64,000 nucleotides of DNA, taken from contig CM037784.1 of NCBI GenBank assembly GCA_021229015.1, positions 67,363,013 to 67,427,012 on the forward strand. Direction: 5' to 3'. This document shows, one piece after another, positions 28,606 through 42,174 of this stretch. A program made the position numbers and the translations under genes. Source of the stretch: Solen grandis (lineage: Eukaryota; Mollusca; Bivalvia; Adapedonta; Solenidae). The stretch's first letter is position 1, and each line of letters begins with the position of its first letter. The notes below the pieces were generated by a model. It ran no database searches. It worked only from the letters and a program-made list of their open reading frames with translations, and was not told where the DNA came from.

Positions 28606-30614
28606 GTATGTATATTTTATCCTTTTTTCGTCGTAGCTGTCTGACCTCACTTTTGAACTACTTGAAGATGGTGACGCAAGACAATGTCGACTTAATATCT
28701 GAACGATTTTCATTGGTAGAAAATGCTTATACTTAGGGAAAAAGTTTCTTACCATTGTTTGTTTAGATGGCAACTAGATGAAATGTATATGTTTCATTCA
28801 CGAACATTAAGACGTTACGCACGGTGTTGCTCTTTTTTTGTTATACAGCCGGGCGGTTACAGTCATTGTTGTTGTTTTTCTTCAATATTAACGAATGCTT
28901 TATATTTTACCACACAATAAAGAGTTAAGGACGTGCTGAAAGTAAAAAGTAAGAGAAAAAAACAACAACAGTATTTTAATTTACTTTAAGTGCAAGACTA
29001 AATGTATTTCATGATAAAACAATTTTTGAAGTGTAATTTGTAACACGCAGAACATGCTCAATTTTGATTATTATACTCGTATAATAGAAATCAACGCAAG
29101 CTGCTGTACATTAATATAAAGGCGTTAACGTCATTCATTGAGAAAGACGTCTACGTAATTTCGTAAATGTACGTGCAAATTTCATTCAGTATGGCGGTTT
29201 CACTGATGGAGGTACCTAGACAAAAACAGCGTAATTTATGATTTATTTTCTTATTTACATTACGATAAATGTGAAAGGGTAAATGTTCCTGATAGTATGG
29301 ATCGTTTATCTTTCTGTGCAGTGAAGTTCACGAGTAGTTCATTTGATCACAAAATATTTTAGTATTGAGTAAACAATTTTTGTATTTTATTTGCAATTTC
29401 CAAGGTAAGACAGAAATCGCTGCTCTTAGAAAAAAATCTTATTTAATAATCCAGTATCTATATTTTCCTACAAACACGTGGTTAAAGTTGTGATGTTTAT
29501 AAATGTTGATGACTATACATGAATAGTTTATTAAAAAAATGATGAAAATGATACATAAATGAAAAAAAAATCGCAACAATATTAGCAAAACAGCCGAAAA
29601 TTTCCCAGGTAAAAGAGAAAGTGCCGCATGTCGTTTTCAACAGAGATTAAGCAACCACTGGTCAAAACCACAACTTCTTAAATTCTTACTCGTTGTCTTT
29701 ACAGACAGGTTTGATTGTATACGAATTTTATAATATATAAATATATGAATTATACATACTATTCCAGGGTCGAATTCCACCAACAATTTTTAGCGTTAAG
29801 TAAAACTTAAATACTTAAGGGCGAATTTCGTTAGTCTTGTTTCTCTAATAAAAATACCCAAATGTTTCATTTCTTATCAGTTATTGTCAGTTATTAAGGT
29901 AATAATTCTTTACAACTTAGCTGTGTACTTGAATATTTCATAAAATAGTAATGTCGGAATGTGTATCTACCTAGTTTGAGAATTTAAGTATTACTTAGCG
30001 CTAAGTATTGTTGGTGGAATTCGTGCCAGTTATTGTTGTCGCTGTTATTTCTGATGACATTGATTTTCTGTATTACATTATGAAGGTCACTTAGTTACAA
30101 CCCACATGCAACTCTAATATTGATGACCGGTGGGGTTGGCGCAAATGCTGTGAAAGGGTTTCTTTAGGCGTGATATGAACTGCAATATGCAGAAATTTAA
30201 ATAAATAAAATTATACAGTAAATCACAAATGCACCTGATATTTGATTTTATTTCTCGAACGTAACGTCAAAAACAAGTCATTTTGACGTTACGTTTTTAA
30301 GACGCAACATTGTGCGTAACGTCTATAAACATGTCTGCAATATATTATTGTTTCACTGTCACCGTATTACTGAAAAACGGGGGTTTAGGGCTTATTAAAA
30401 ATATTGTTTACTCCGCTGATTGCGGTTTTGGCATGGGATGCTTTACCAACTAAATCTATGTTTATTTTTACTTCCCAGAATGAAACACTTCACAGATAAC
30501 AAGTCAAGCATCATTTAAACGTTTTACACTCACAATTAATTTAGCCCCAGTCAACGCCGCATATCTTTTTTAAAGTTATTATTTTTGGGTCACGATTTCG
30601 ACATTATCAAATAT
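28606..30614. other. Intron of RIIa-type gene
   Basis: AT-rich, with one MITE (29771-30023) and no exon signature. Confidence 0.4.
29771..30023. mobile_element. MITE with CGAATTCCACCAACAA inverted termini
   Basis: CGAATTCCACCAACAATTTT at the left and TAAGTATTGTTGGTGGAATTCG-type sequence at the right are inverted. GCG(T)TAAGTA-type subterminal sequence is also mirrored. 253 bp without coding capacity. Same family as 11269-12233. Confidence 0.7.
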
Positions 30615-30895
30615 TGCGTCAAACGAGAAGGGGCCTCCGTGGCCGAGAGGGTAAAGTCGCTGACTTTAACACTCACTCAGCCCCTCACCGCGTGGGTTCG
30701 AATCCCGGCAGGGTCATTCGGATTTTCATGTGAGGAAGCCTTCCAGCTGGCTTGCGGTAGGTCGGTGGTTCTACCCGGATGCCTCCGTGCATTCAGGGTC
30801 TTCCTCCACCTGTAATTAGCTGGACGTCGCTATATGACTGAAATACTGTCGAAGCGACGGTAAACTCAAATAGTCAAGTCAATAGTCAAGTCAAA
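30615..30895 (+). repeat. SINE family 2, tRNA-derived, full-length-looking
   Basis: The head holds an A box (GTGGCCGAGAGGGT) and a B box (GGGTTCGAATCCC) with a long variable-arm spacing, as in Leu/Ser tRNAs. It is followed by a body (TGTAATTAGCTGGACGTCGC) and a tail with TCAAGTCAA duplications. The head departs too far from cloverleaf pairing for a functional tRNA. A body fragment recurs at 42697. Confidence 0.75.
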
Positions 30896-32757
30896 CGAGA
30901 GCGAAATTTCAACGAGAATTTGAGTTTTGGGGCGAGTAAAGAGACATTGATCTACTTCAATTAAATTTTATTTATGTATTACAATTTTACAATTACTTTA
31001 TCTGCATATATATTTGATTATACTAAATTACTCATCATCTTCAAAAAAAAAAAAAACTATTTGATCGATAATTATGATTTTTTTCCATAGATACCTGAAC
31101 TTTTATAATATGCTACAATAGAGTACCCAAAGAAAATTTTGAAAATCGGGAGGCAAATGGTGCATTTTTTTGTTGCGGTATTTTGTACGTCCTTAGCAAT
31201 CTGCAAACATGTCTATTTCCACCTTGTTTTCCGACGAATTGTGCACATTGGCGTACGTGCTCATGTCCATACTCCGGCGCAATGGATTTGCTCTGCATCT
31301 AGTACCACGTGACCGTGGTGTTCAGCAAAAGCACGCTATTGATTATCTGTGATTCAGCAGTTACTCTGCTATTTTTCAACACACTGTGGCAGAGATCTAT
31401 GCGAGATTGGCGTATGCCGGGGATCGCGACTGTGATAATTGTCCCTTTCCCGAATTCTGATAAATTTCTTAGTCACAATGATTTATATGGGCAATATCGA
31501 AGAAACATGTATGTCTTAAAAAAAAAAGATATTCAGCGTAAGAGAAAAAAAAGATAGGAAAGTTATATAAAATAAAAGTGTTACAATATATTTGATAAAA
31601 ATGCTGGCAAGTTTTAATAGTATGTGATTTTAAATTAATGCTAGAAAACGTATGTGCCGCTAAATTTAGGAGATGTGATAAACTAGTCAGTGAAAAAAAA
31701 TAAAGAAAAAAGAAAAAAAGAAAGGGACAAAAATGTAACATAAACGAAACATAAAAAAAGTTCCGTCAGTGTGATTTGATCTTTGAGCACTTAGTTTAGC
31801 TGCGCCACGGAGGTTGTTTACTTTTTCAATTGGGTGGTTTTTATGTTTGAATTTTTCAACTGGATGTTTTTTATGTTTAAATAGGTAGATTAAATTCTTA
31901 TTTGCCAATTGACAATCATGCAGAAAGATATGCACCTTAAAACTTCCATTTTATGATGGAATATCCTAATATAATTTATGCAAACCAGTGACCGAGGTCT
32001 TGTTGTTTTTTTTTTCGAGCTCTTCGGTTGTTAACTAAGATTAGATTGGTTCAAGAAATAGGTCAAAATGCATTTTAAAGAGCATACTCGGAAAAGGGGT
32101 TGTGAAATGAAGGTTAGGAAACTCGAACACGGTGATGTTGATAATGCAAACCCTCTATTGTCTCCCTTGATTAATACGGCGCATTGACCTTATTCCCGAA
32201 CCAATCCAATATTGGTTAAAGTGAAATAAAGAACTGTTCCAGTACTTTGCATAAATACGTTTTCTAGCATTATTTTTGAATCAATAACCATTTTTAACTG
32301 TTATGGAGATGGTAAACAATATGTCTTTGCCAGTGTTATTATGGCTTTAAAAAACTTATGTTTATTGTAACCGTTATTTTTGATTACGCACAAATATACT
32401 TATTTTATCTTTAAGATATGACATTTTTTAGAGAAAATAATATACTTAATATATTCATATATATTTAGATTTTCAGTTTGATTTTTAATCACTCCGAAGT
32501 TTTTTTTAAAGATAAAAGATATCTCTTGTTCCAAAGTATTAGCGAAAATGTTATGTTGGGTGGAAAATCAAACAGGAGCCAGCATTCTTTTAGGCGCCAA
32601 GAATACGTCACAGTTCATTAAAATCATGTAAGAAACAATATTTGTAATTTTTTTATTTAAATTTCGTAATATTAATAATAATAATAAAAAAAATCGACCT
32701 GTAACTGTGACCATAGCCGGTCCAAAGTGGATTCATGAAGGAAATTGATCTTTACAG
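30896..32757. other. Remaining intron of RIIa-type gene
   Basis: AT-rich; apart from the repeat at 31298 nothing was recognised. Confidence 0.35.
31298..31420. repeat. Dispersed repeat shared with 36350-36475
   Basis: ACCACGTGACCGTGGTGTT and CTGTGGCAGAGATCTATGCGAG align with ACCACGTGATCGTGGTGTT and CTGTGGCAGAGAAATTTGTGCGAG-type sequence near 36356. Non-coding. Confidence 0.55.
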
Positions 32758-32895
32758 CCGAGTTGAAGAACCTCCCGGAACAATCGTACCTACAGCAGTT
32801 GGTAAACCGGAAGTTCCCCACCAAACCGCCGTCCGTCCCGCCACGCAATGATTCGGGGGCCGAACATGCAGAAGCCATTCTGGCATCTGCCGAAA
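32758..32895 (+). CDS. Second exon of RIIa-domain-like protein
   Basis: Acceptor CTTTACAG, donor GTAAGT, 138 bp. Its phase matches the first exon (G + CC gives Ala). It reads ELKNLPEQSYLQQLVNRKFP, then TKPPSVPPRNDSGAEHAEAI and LASAE. A proline-rich stretch (TKPPSVPPR) follows the docking region, as in tails of RIIa adaptor proteins. It ends with one spare base. A 177-residue open frame on the opposite strand covers this exon and is a shadow. The next exon was not identified. Confidence 0.65.
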
Positions 32896-33300
32896 GTAAG
32901 TTTATTAGTTTATTTTGATGATACGGAGCATACTTATATATGTTGTTGTTCATTGATTTTTGACTTAGCAATACAGAATGATAAGTGTTATTTTTTCGGG
33001 GCCGTGAAAATATCATGCGAATGTTATTAAGTAGAAGTCTTTTCACTATATTTTTAACATTATTCACGAATACAAAAACAAGAACAACAAAACGAACAAA
33101 CAGCAACACAAAAAAACAGCAACAACTAGCATTAAAGGGCGCCATTTTCAAAAGTAGCCACGCGAGGTTAATGTCACACCACACGTCAATTCGCGGAGTC
33201 AACATTGAACTTTAACCTGTATAAATTTATTGTGAGATAAGTTTTGATCCATACCGGTTGTCTTCTGCGAGATATTTCTATTCATCTTTTTGATCGATAA

Positions 33301-33591
33301 TGTGGCAGATGTGATAGAGCGTCCGCCACGGGAGCAGGAGATCGTGGGTTCGATCCCCGACCCAAGATACCAAAGTCATAGAAATGATACTGGTATAGCC
33401 AGCCCCCCTTGATTGGCACTCAGCACATATTGGTAGTTTCGGTGTCAGGATAGTGTGACTGAGTGTGGTATCCTGTCAACTCTCTACGTTGTAATACTAG
33501 AGTATGATAGCACTATATCTTTCTCTAGTAGACATGCATAGTCTCCAAATGTCTGAAATATTGTTGTTGGGACTTTAAACCCAACAAAAAA
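33301..33591 (+). repeat. SINE family 1, nearly full length
   Basis: Head GTGATAGAGCGTCCGCCAC with B box GTGGGTTCGATCCCCGACC, body GTGTCAGGATAGTGTGACTG and tail GGGACTTTAAACCCAAC. Diverged internally (GTAATACTAGAGTATGATAG). Confidence 0.75.
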
Positions 33592-34538
33592 TTGAACATA
33601 GACAAACGACTGAATTATACGAAAAGGAAACGGTTGAATCTTACAAAAGACTATTCTAAGACGAGGAGCAGATGCGGAAAATATTTTAAATTCCGAGAGA
33701 AATTCGTATGCCCTGTAACCTAAGGAGTTACAGGTCATATTCACGACAAAGAGTTATTAATGTTACTTGTATATACCGGAGCGAAGCCAAGACTATTGCT
33801 AGAGTGTCAAGCTATCATTAATCATACTCAAACATCAGACCACGGTTAAGGCTAACATATGCAAAATTTAGAAAGCTATTACAGCGGATGATGTCTGTGG
33901 AGAACTGAGAACAGCAGGTAGATTTCAAGTGACGTGTGCTATTTGTTTGCCCCCCACCTTCCCTCTCTCTCTCTCTAGAAAGCAACACGAGATTATCAAT
34001 AAAGCATTTCAATATTACAGGTACATTTGTACTTGTGGGTTTATGGAAATGTAGCCCTATTAGGGCCAGTGGTTGTCTGTGAAGTTTTGAATAAATTATC
34101 GGTTACAGACGGCTGTAAATGAAATTTGATGTCAATGATGGCATGGACTTTCCTAATTGACTTGCAAATTATACCTATTTGCCTTTCGCTTGCGTATACC
34201 TAATGCACTAACATTTCTCCTTCAAAAATTTAACAAGCTTAATCTATTTTAAAGCGGCACGGAGCCAATGACAATTGGTGTCTATATTTTGTCAGACTGA
34301 TAAACTATCCAGGCAGGGATTCTAACCTATTGAATGGCTCACGCTCCCGGCCTAACATGGTCGCACATCGATTAGATTGTGGGTAAAACACCAGGACTGA
34401 CCTTGTAACTGCTTTATCGAGCACATTTGGTTCATTTGTACACTCCCCGTCCGCGTCAATGAGTCATTCCGTATATAGACATAATATATTATGTTTGTTA
34501 TTTGTATTGGGTCACCTAGCTTTATGGGGCGTAAGGAT

Positions 34539-34580
<42 letters not shown>

Positions 34581-34800
34581 GTTCTAATAGAAGCAGACGG
34601 ATGGATTGGCAGACAGAAAGGCAGAGATGATAATTGTTTTTACCATTTTCTTGGACGAGTTTAATAAAAATTTAAAGTGTAAGACAACGAATATCACATG
34701 CATTAAACGGAATAATAAGGGTTTGACGTTTCGCACGCATTTTTGCACGTTGTTGTTATTCTATGAATTGTATAGGGTTAAGTGATGTTATGAAGTTGTT
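33592..34800. other. Non-coding stretch with (TC)n at 34541-34576
   Basis: No gene signature on either strand. It contains a long CT microsatellite and a shorter CT run near 33963-33976. Confidence 0.45.
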
Positions 34801-35309
34801 AGCTCACCTGAGCATGGCTCAGGGTGAGCTTTTGGGATACTTGATTGTCCGTCGTCCGTCAACAATTTTGATGTTTACACACTAGAGGTCACAATTTTGA
34901 TCCAATCTTCCTCAAACTTGGTCAGAATGTTTGTCTTGATAATATCTTGAATCCTTTCGAATATGGGTCAGGTTGGATCCAAAAGTAGGTCAGTAGGTCA
35001 AATCTTTTTCCAAATTTCTTGATAATATCTTAACCCTTTCGAAAATTTGTCAGGTTGGATCAAAAAGTAGGTCAGTAGGTCAAATATTAGAAAAATCTTG
35101 TTTATACTCTGAGGGCAACATTTTTGGTCCAATCATCCTCAAACTTTGGCAGAATGTTTGTCATGATGATATCTTTTGTGGATGGGGTCAGAAAATTCCT
35201 GAACATTGTTTCACCTCATCATCTTTATTCTTAAGCAATCTGTTTTGTACAGGCAATGAATGATACTTTTCTCAGGTGAACGATCTAGGGCCATCTTGGC
35301 CCTCTTGTT
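34801..35309 (-). mobile_element. Second, shorter copy of the 145-bp-repeat element, inverted
   Basis: Begins with the hairpin AGCTCACCTGAGCATGGCTC and ends GGCCATCTTGGCCCTCTTGTT, the reverse complement of the 21197 element. About three partial internal units are recognisable from AGAATGTTTGTC.TGAT.AT. Confidence 0.75.
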
Positions 35310-35328
35310 ACATTACACGTGTTGAACG

Positions 35329-35331
<3 letters not shown>

Positions 35332-35379
<48 letters not shown>
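35332..35379. repeat. (AT)n microsatellite
   Basis: About 24 AT units immediately beyond the inverted repeat element. Confidence 0.9.
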
Positions 35380-35382
<3 letters not shown>

Positions 35383-35500
35383 AAGGAACATCATATGATA
35401 AATTTATTTTATAGCTACATTGTATTACTTTTGTAGCTTGTTTCTGAAGTCGATTTCCTGACATTTGGCCATATACAGCGGGAAACCGCTTATGACATGA

Positions 35501-35606
35501 CATGACCGCATCATGCAGTGTGACTACCTATACAGGGCTTAAGATTCCCCGACCGGGGTTATACCATGACCGCATCATGGAGTGTGACTACCTATACCGG
35601 GGCTTG
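35501..35606. repeat. Two-copy direct repeat, period about 66 bp
   Basis: CATGACCGCATCATG(C/G)AG followed by TGTGACTACCTATAC occurs twice, 66 bases apart. The flanking DNA to 37090 shows no gene. Confidence 0.6.
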
Positions 35607-37089
35607 TTTACGGTGTATCTCAGAAGGTTTAGACGTGTCCTCGAAGGTCTAGATCAATTTCAACTGAAACTCAATATTTCTAATCCCATATTGAATAATA
35701 TGACAAAACTTTCCCAGGTTTGAATTTCAGAGCATTTTCAAATGATTTTGAGTACATGGGACATATGAAATGATAGTTGTGCTATACTTTGTAACCACGG
35801 CTGTATACATAGCGGTATTTTGAGAATTTTACCAAAAATGAATGTTATTATATTTTATGCCGAAGTGAAGATACCGATGATGCATGCACGTCTGCATGCT
35901 TGCAATGATGTTATTGCATTACCTAATTAGCCTTTATTTAAGAGTTGATTATTGTAATAATTTAAACCATGCTACCTAATCACAAAATGCAATGTTGGAA
36001 CGCTTGTAAAATTCTTAACATTTTATGACGCTGTATTGAAGTACTTCCTTGCTGTTCCAAGGTGTATATTGCCTGGAGGCTAGACATAAAGATTGACTGG
36101 CTACTTGCGCTGCCAATACGAATTTGCGCAAGTCTTGAAAGTACAGATGCTGCGTCTTGCTGGACCATAATTCGTTTTCCTGATCTAAATTTCTAAATAT
36201 CTAGTTTCAAATTACCATTTTGTGACACCTCTACGAGTAAACAAGGTTTTATGGTTACATAGATATAGTCTTGTTCGTTCGTTCACCTGTCAGTCCAAAT
36301 ACCTTGTAAGCGCAATTTTTCATTAGTGTTTTGTCAGTCACTGCCATACTGAGTTACCACGTGATCGTGGTGTTATTAGTTACCTGGGATTTAGCTTAAA
36401 CTCAGCTATATTTCAACTCACTGTGGCAGAGAAATTTGTGCGAGTTCTCTTGCGTTGGAAATTGGGATTTACTTTAAACCGATTAATTTGATTGCGAAAC
36501 AAGTTCTTATAACTTGTTCTAATTCCTCTCGTCGGTTCCTTGGATAAACAGAACTATGCGCTATAAAAAATCCATGTCACCGCCAGATTTCGAACACTGC
36601 ATGAACATTCAAACCTTTAATCGTGTATGTTACCACGGCGTCCTTACTTGGTGGATTTCAATAAATCTTTACACACAGATAGCATACCATACGGAAATGT
36701 GCATTGAGAGTCGTTTAAAATGATTTTCAAGAAATCTTTTCAGAAATGTGGCACACCATTTCCAAGGGGAGATAATTAAACATAAAGATTTACTTGGAGA
36801 CGTTATATATGTAATTGATTTTCCAATTAAGCACTACTCCATTTCAACGATTTGATGGATTTCAGGTGAATTTAGTACGTACGGCCATGAAGTAAAAATA
36901 ATCACCGTCGGGTGTTTTCAAAGGGAGATAATTGAACTAGCTTTTTCTTTATTAATCTCATAGTACAACTGGAATATTTTCATATAACTTTCGAATACAC
37001 TGTCTAGATATATACAAGAATGGAAATAACGTTTGTCTGACTTTTCAAAGCTTAGCGCCAAGCAAGGGAAATATAACAGTAACATTTTT

Positions 37090-37175
37090 ATGACTTTGGT
37101 ATTTCGCAGCCGGGGATCGAACCCACGACCTACCACTCCCGATGCGGACGCTCTAATCACTCGGCCATCGTAGAC
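37090..37175 (-). repeat. SINE family 1 head, reverse orientation
   Basis: The reverse strand reads GATGGCCGAGTGATTAGAGC, a decayed tRNA head, then GTGGGTTCGATCCCCGGCTG and ATACCAAAGTCATAAA, as in the 57704 copy. The body is missing. Confidence 0.7.
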
Positions 37176-38541
37176 GGTTTTCTATGTTCTGTTAATTTAT
37201 ATGTGGAATGATTACATCGATGATGTCCCACCTAACGTAGAAACGTCGATAAATATAATATAATATCTATACTAATAACTGTGCTTGATATAATGACAAT
37301 TGAGTTAAATCAAGTATAAATTATAAAAAAGAAATCGACTCATGGATAGTAAATATACATGCAACCAATGACAGATACTGAAGAAAAACATCACTCAAAA
37401 TGAAGCATATTTAAGGTGAATGACCTTATTCAAGACAAAAGCGAGCCCCCCCCCCCCCCCCCCCCCCCCCGCATTATTACCAATTTTAAGCACTGGTGTT
37501 CTTCCAGTATATATCACCCTTGTTGAAAAGCAATGTGAAAATATGAAACATGTTTGTGTAAACATGTTTCAATATACCGCTCCACAAGATACGGACGCGA
37601 TAACTGATCGGGATTTATCAACACGTGAAAGATAAAGGAAGTAGGATCTATATCGTACTTCCGGTTTACTTATCAATGACTCCCAACAGTGGTCCAGAAT
37701 GGTTCTGTTACAGAATAATTGAACTAATGCGTAGGTGAATTTTTTTATACGAGGTGATTTGTGAATTCTGATTGTATTTTCTGTGTCCATGGATATATAT
37801 ATCCTTTGTTTTGGTGTAAAATCGATTTATAATTTTACTGAGTGAACATAAAAAGTGATATTTTCACGAGCGGCGAAGCCACGAGTGAAAACGCATCTTT
37901 TTATGTTCACGAATGAAATTATACATCGATCTTTCACCAAAATAAACTTTTTTTCCGTTTATTTAATGCTTTAAAGGCCAGAAGTTAGCTATTTTGTTCA
38001 CAAAAGACGTCAAAATTGTCGGGATTACCTCGCGTTTGTGACGTTTTTTATAACGTCATTTATTGCGTAAAAGCCAGCACAAATGACGCTCCGATCATTT
38101 TATAACGTAGGATCGGGTTCAAGTTCCAGAGTGAAATTTCGAAAATGGTAGCATGCACTGTTTCAAACAGTGAAATTACCATTTTTAATTCACTGATATT
38201 CCCCTATAATTCACCGAAAATCATTAAATAAAGAGTTGTTATTCCATATCAACTGTTACTTAATTGTGTTCATGAAATTGTTATTAAGCGAGGCGGCTCT
38301 GGCGAGCTTAATATAACATTTTCATGAACGAGTTAAGTAATGACAACACATGTCTTTTTATCATATGGCCTAAATTGCGATTATTGTCATGAATGAATGT
38401 GAACAACTTAGGCGATTTGTAATCTTACACCAAGAAAATAGTTCCAAGACAATAGCTAAAAATAACGATGTAATGTGTGTATTGTCATACATTATAAACA
38501 TAACAGTAAGTAAGTGTTACATATAAAAATATATAAGAGCT
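37176..38541. other. Non-coding, with (C)n near 37447-37470
   Basis: A C homopolymer of about 24 bases and AT-rich DNA. The ATTTTCACGAGCG motif at about 37859 recurs near 13005 and 58223, pointing to another dispersed repeat. No gene recognised. Confidence 0.4.
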
Positions 38542-38930
38542 TACAGTTTGTCTGACTTAATCGTCCAATGAAATGCTTGCATTTCGTTCAAAACTTAAGT
38601 TTGAAAATATATTGCATAAAATGATTCGTGAGATCTTGATATGAAGAAAACAAGAGTGTATGCTGTCTTCTTGATTTTATGACTTAATAGGCGGAGCTTG
38701 TTTCGGCGGCGGGTGATTACGTATGTTTTACATGTAGCCTAATAAAATGTACCAAGTACTACTGGCTCTGAACCATCACGTGTACTGTCAGTCAAAGGGA
38801 AATTAATTCCATAACTGCTCTGTTCTTTTGACAAACTGTAAATACGCTATCGATTATATTTTAAATTCTATGGATTTTTCGCAGCGCTTCGCTTCGCGTC
38901 ACTCCAGCAGCCACTCTCGAATATATTGAT
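38542..38930. repeat. Dispersed repeat, about 390 bp, shared with 63598-64000
   Basis: ACAGTTTGTC.GACTTAATCG, ATTGCATAAA, GTGATTACGT, CATGTAGCCT and GCAGCGCTTCGCTTCGCGTC occur in the same order in the copy at the right edge of the window. Confidence 0.7.
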
Positions 38931-39558
38931 TTTCCTTCTCACGCGATGAATCAAAAACGATATTCCATTGAAACCAACAATTATCCTCTATTTCATTTAC
39001 CATTTAAAGTTCAGTCAATTGACATTCATCCATTCATGAATATTCACGATGTAAATGGATAATATAGGCATACAGTTAATCGGTCATGGAAGTTCTAATG
39101 TTTATGATATGTATATGATACCTTCTTAAAAGCATGAAATAGTGTCTGTCTCTCTTTTTCTTTCTATCTCCATCTCTCTACCCGCCCCCTCCCCCTCTCT
39201 CTTTCTCTCTCTCTCAGCGGTTACTTATCATGTTCGAAGTTACTGCATGCATTTATAGAGCTAAATAAATCATTTGGACATGTGTGAAACATTTATCTTA
39301 TCTAAAACAAATTATAGTTCAAAGTACCATATTGGTAACTCAGACCTGTAGATAAACTAGAATAAAACATATGTATCGTTTTAGGATCAGGAAGGCCTAA
39401 CGTTCGCTACATACGTTTGAGGTGTTTATCGAAAGTACTGAAAATAACTTCATAAACTGTCGAATCTGGGTTTATTGCATTTTATTTATTAATTAATTTA
39501 TTTATTTATTTTTCTTTATGCATTCATTTATTCATTGAATGCATACGAGTAGATAGGT

Positions 39559-39596
<38 letters not shown>

Positions 39597-39899
39597 GAAT
39601 GAGATGGAGTAGCGTGGGATAGAAAGAAAGAAATAGTGATATGGTGAAGGGAGGGTTGAGATCGGGACAGAATGCAGAGATAGAAAGAAGACGAATAAGA
39701 GTAAAAGGGATGCACGTTCTATGAAGAAGAACACATCGGATATTGTTTTCCTGGTGTGTTCACTGCTCTCAGAATTCAAAATAAATGACCAGTTTTTTGG
39801 GAGCTGAGGTCATTAAACCTTTAGTAAAGAACGTATATCACTGTAGCCTGACCCTCTGTCTCAGGTCACGGATTACAAGGACGTTTCTTCATACGTCAC

Positions 39900-39931
<32 letters not shown>

Positions 39932-42174
39932 GGTTGTCAGAAAAGTGTCAAAACTGCGCGCGAGAAAAAGTCCAAAGGGACTGTCCCGTCATAGCAGAAT
40001 ACATGGCATAATATTGCTAACAGAAGTAACCTTTGCAGGAGAGCCTGTCTCCTCTAATATATGGTGGTTGAAAAGCACCATTCATCATATTTATATTTAT
40101 TTCTGGACGTCATTTTCAGTTTCTGACAAGGAAAGTCAAGAGATGTCACGATGTCCGTAATTTTGACGTATGCTGTTTTTCTTTTTTCTCCTTCAGCTCT
40201 GAAGAACCAGAACTCTGTCTTATCAAGGAATATCATTTCACGTATACAGAGTGTATCAGATGTCAGAGAATTTTTTCGAAGTTTGCTTAAAAACAGAATA
40301 CACGTATACTGTTTACATATCTATATATTTCATGCTCGAAATAAATTATCGGGTATTTGAAGGAATTTCGGTAATTAAAATGACTTCAATCAAGGGGGCT
40401 ACACACACCAGTAAAACTGATGCCTCAGCAAATGCTTATCTTTAGATAACACATGCAGCATGCTTCCATTTACGGCAACATTGAAATGGAGAAAGAATTG
40501 CAGTTACAAGAGTTTATGACGGTTCCCTGCATTGAACTCCGATTTTTAAAACTGACCATTTCTATGGTTACAAAAAAATGGCCGTCAACTTCGGTCATTA
40601 TAGTGACGCAGCACATTAAGCGAATAATCTAAACATCAAAATTATTAAACCAAATTAATTATAATTATTAAACTACATAGAATAACCATTCCTAATTTTC
40701 AAATTGGGACTTTTTACTCAATAAACAAATCTTTTTTTTTTTGCTCGACTTTTAGGTCATGGCTCATTGGCAACGATTATACATAGAACCATGTGAATAC
40801 TCACTTTTTCTGCAGTTTTTACCCTATTTTATTAATTTTGCATATGTCTCACGTCATGTTTCAGCAAAGCATGCAACATTTTTTCAGCTCGTGCAGTTCT
40901 GTCATTACCCATGCGACTGTTTTTTGCCTCATCTTGATGCATCATTTTATGTCTAGAGAATTCTTTGATGCAGAGATAACAATAAGAACTTTATGACATA
41001 CTGAGAAGATGACAGACTTTTTTCGCTTTTAAAAATAATGTAGTAGAGATTTAAGTTAATCGATTGTTTTCTAAATTAGTGCAAATATCTATGTGAAGTT
41101 TATAATTTGGGTAGAAAAAGAAAATCTACAAGTATGACCAGTATATACGAAAGTTGCCGTAGGCCAGTAGCAGACTACCCGACTGCAGATCCGAGCGAAA
41201 TGGGTTCTAACTCCGCTGGGAGCAAGGATTATTTTATGGCCTTTTTAGACGCAAAGTACTGATCCAACCCAGGAACCGTCGAGTAGGATTAGTATAAGTC
41301 GTAAAAACTTGTTTCCCAATCGACGTATAATGAATAAGTTAAAACTTAAACGTATATTATACTGTTATACATAATCAGAATCGATTAATCGATATTTCAC
41401 AATACAAATTGCTACATAATTGAATTACCTATTACTGGTAACGCACTGGCCTTTCCCCAAACCCGGATTCGATTTTAAGGCTGCCCAGCGTTATATGCTA
41501 AAAGGTAATCTGATCGCCAATTCGGAGATGGCCACATTAAGGACCACGTTTGTGCCACTGTCAGAGCCAGTCAGAAGAGTATGATGAGCGAGATCTCTTT
41601 CCTCCCAATCGTCAAACCTTATTCCTTGTCGATCGATAAGTCGGTTTGCCGCCTTGTCTGTTTTATTTATCCATTCGTCCGACCGTGTGTATTTTTCCCC
41701 GCCTGTAAGGAACTGCGATATGTTGCTTACATTAACCTAGGTCATGCAAAATGTCAGGTACGAATGCTATTGGGCACTGTGGCAGTACTTAACCAATTTA
41801 CAATACAGAGGTTACATTAATGAAAGCTTTGATACATACGTTCGCTATATAGAACTCTAACAGATGTTATGGTCATATACACCTTTGTAGGTACGTACAA
41901 AATAATGCTATGCATACTTGTGACATCTGCATAGATACTTACACCTCCTCCCCTCTTTCTTTTTTACAAAGAAACACAAAGAACAGAACATATATCTTTA
42001 TAATATTTACGACTTGTACAAGGTACATTGTCAACATATATTGAAATACAAATAGAACATTATAATACAAGTTCACGTGATCACACAATATTACTATTTC
42101 AGTATATTTAAAGTGCTTACATATATATTTATTGTCAATTTTGTTATGAAAATATAGTGAGAATGAACAAGTAA
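38931..42174. other. Non-coding, repeats only
   Basis: Contains an (AG)n run at about 39563-39594, a G homopolymer at about 39901-39928 and SINE-like debris at about 41160-41270. A segment at 41272-41340 recurs at 48768-48840 (GGAACCGTCGAG, then AATCGACGTA). A possible plus-strand splice acceptor with an open frame lies at 40197 (LKNQNSVLSRNIISRIQSVS). Its phase would fit the RIIa gene, but nothing else supports it. Confidence 0.35.

Noticed and set aside
32672..33205. 177-residue minus-strand open frame, the longest in the window
   Set aside because: It lies opposite the RIIa second exon, has low-complexity ends (AAT/ATT tract) and no family signature; a shadow.
39524..39779. Ser/Leu-rich minus-strand open frames
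   Set aside because: Caused by the (AG)n microsatellite.
40197..40360. Possible third exon of the RIIa-type gene
   Set aside because: The acceptor and phase fit, but the peptide has no matching feature, composition is AT-rich and no clear donor follows.
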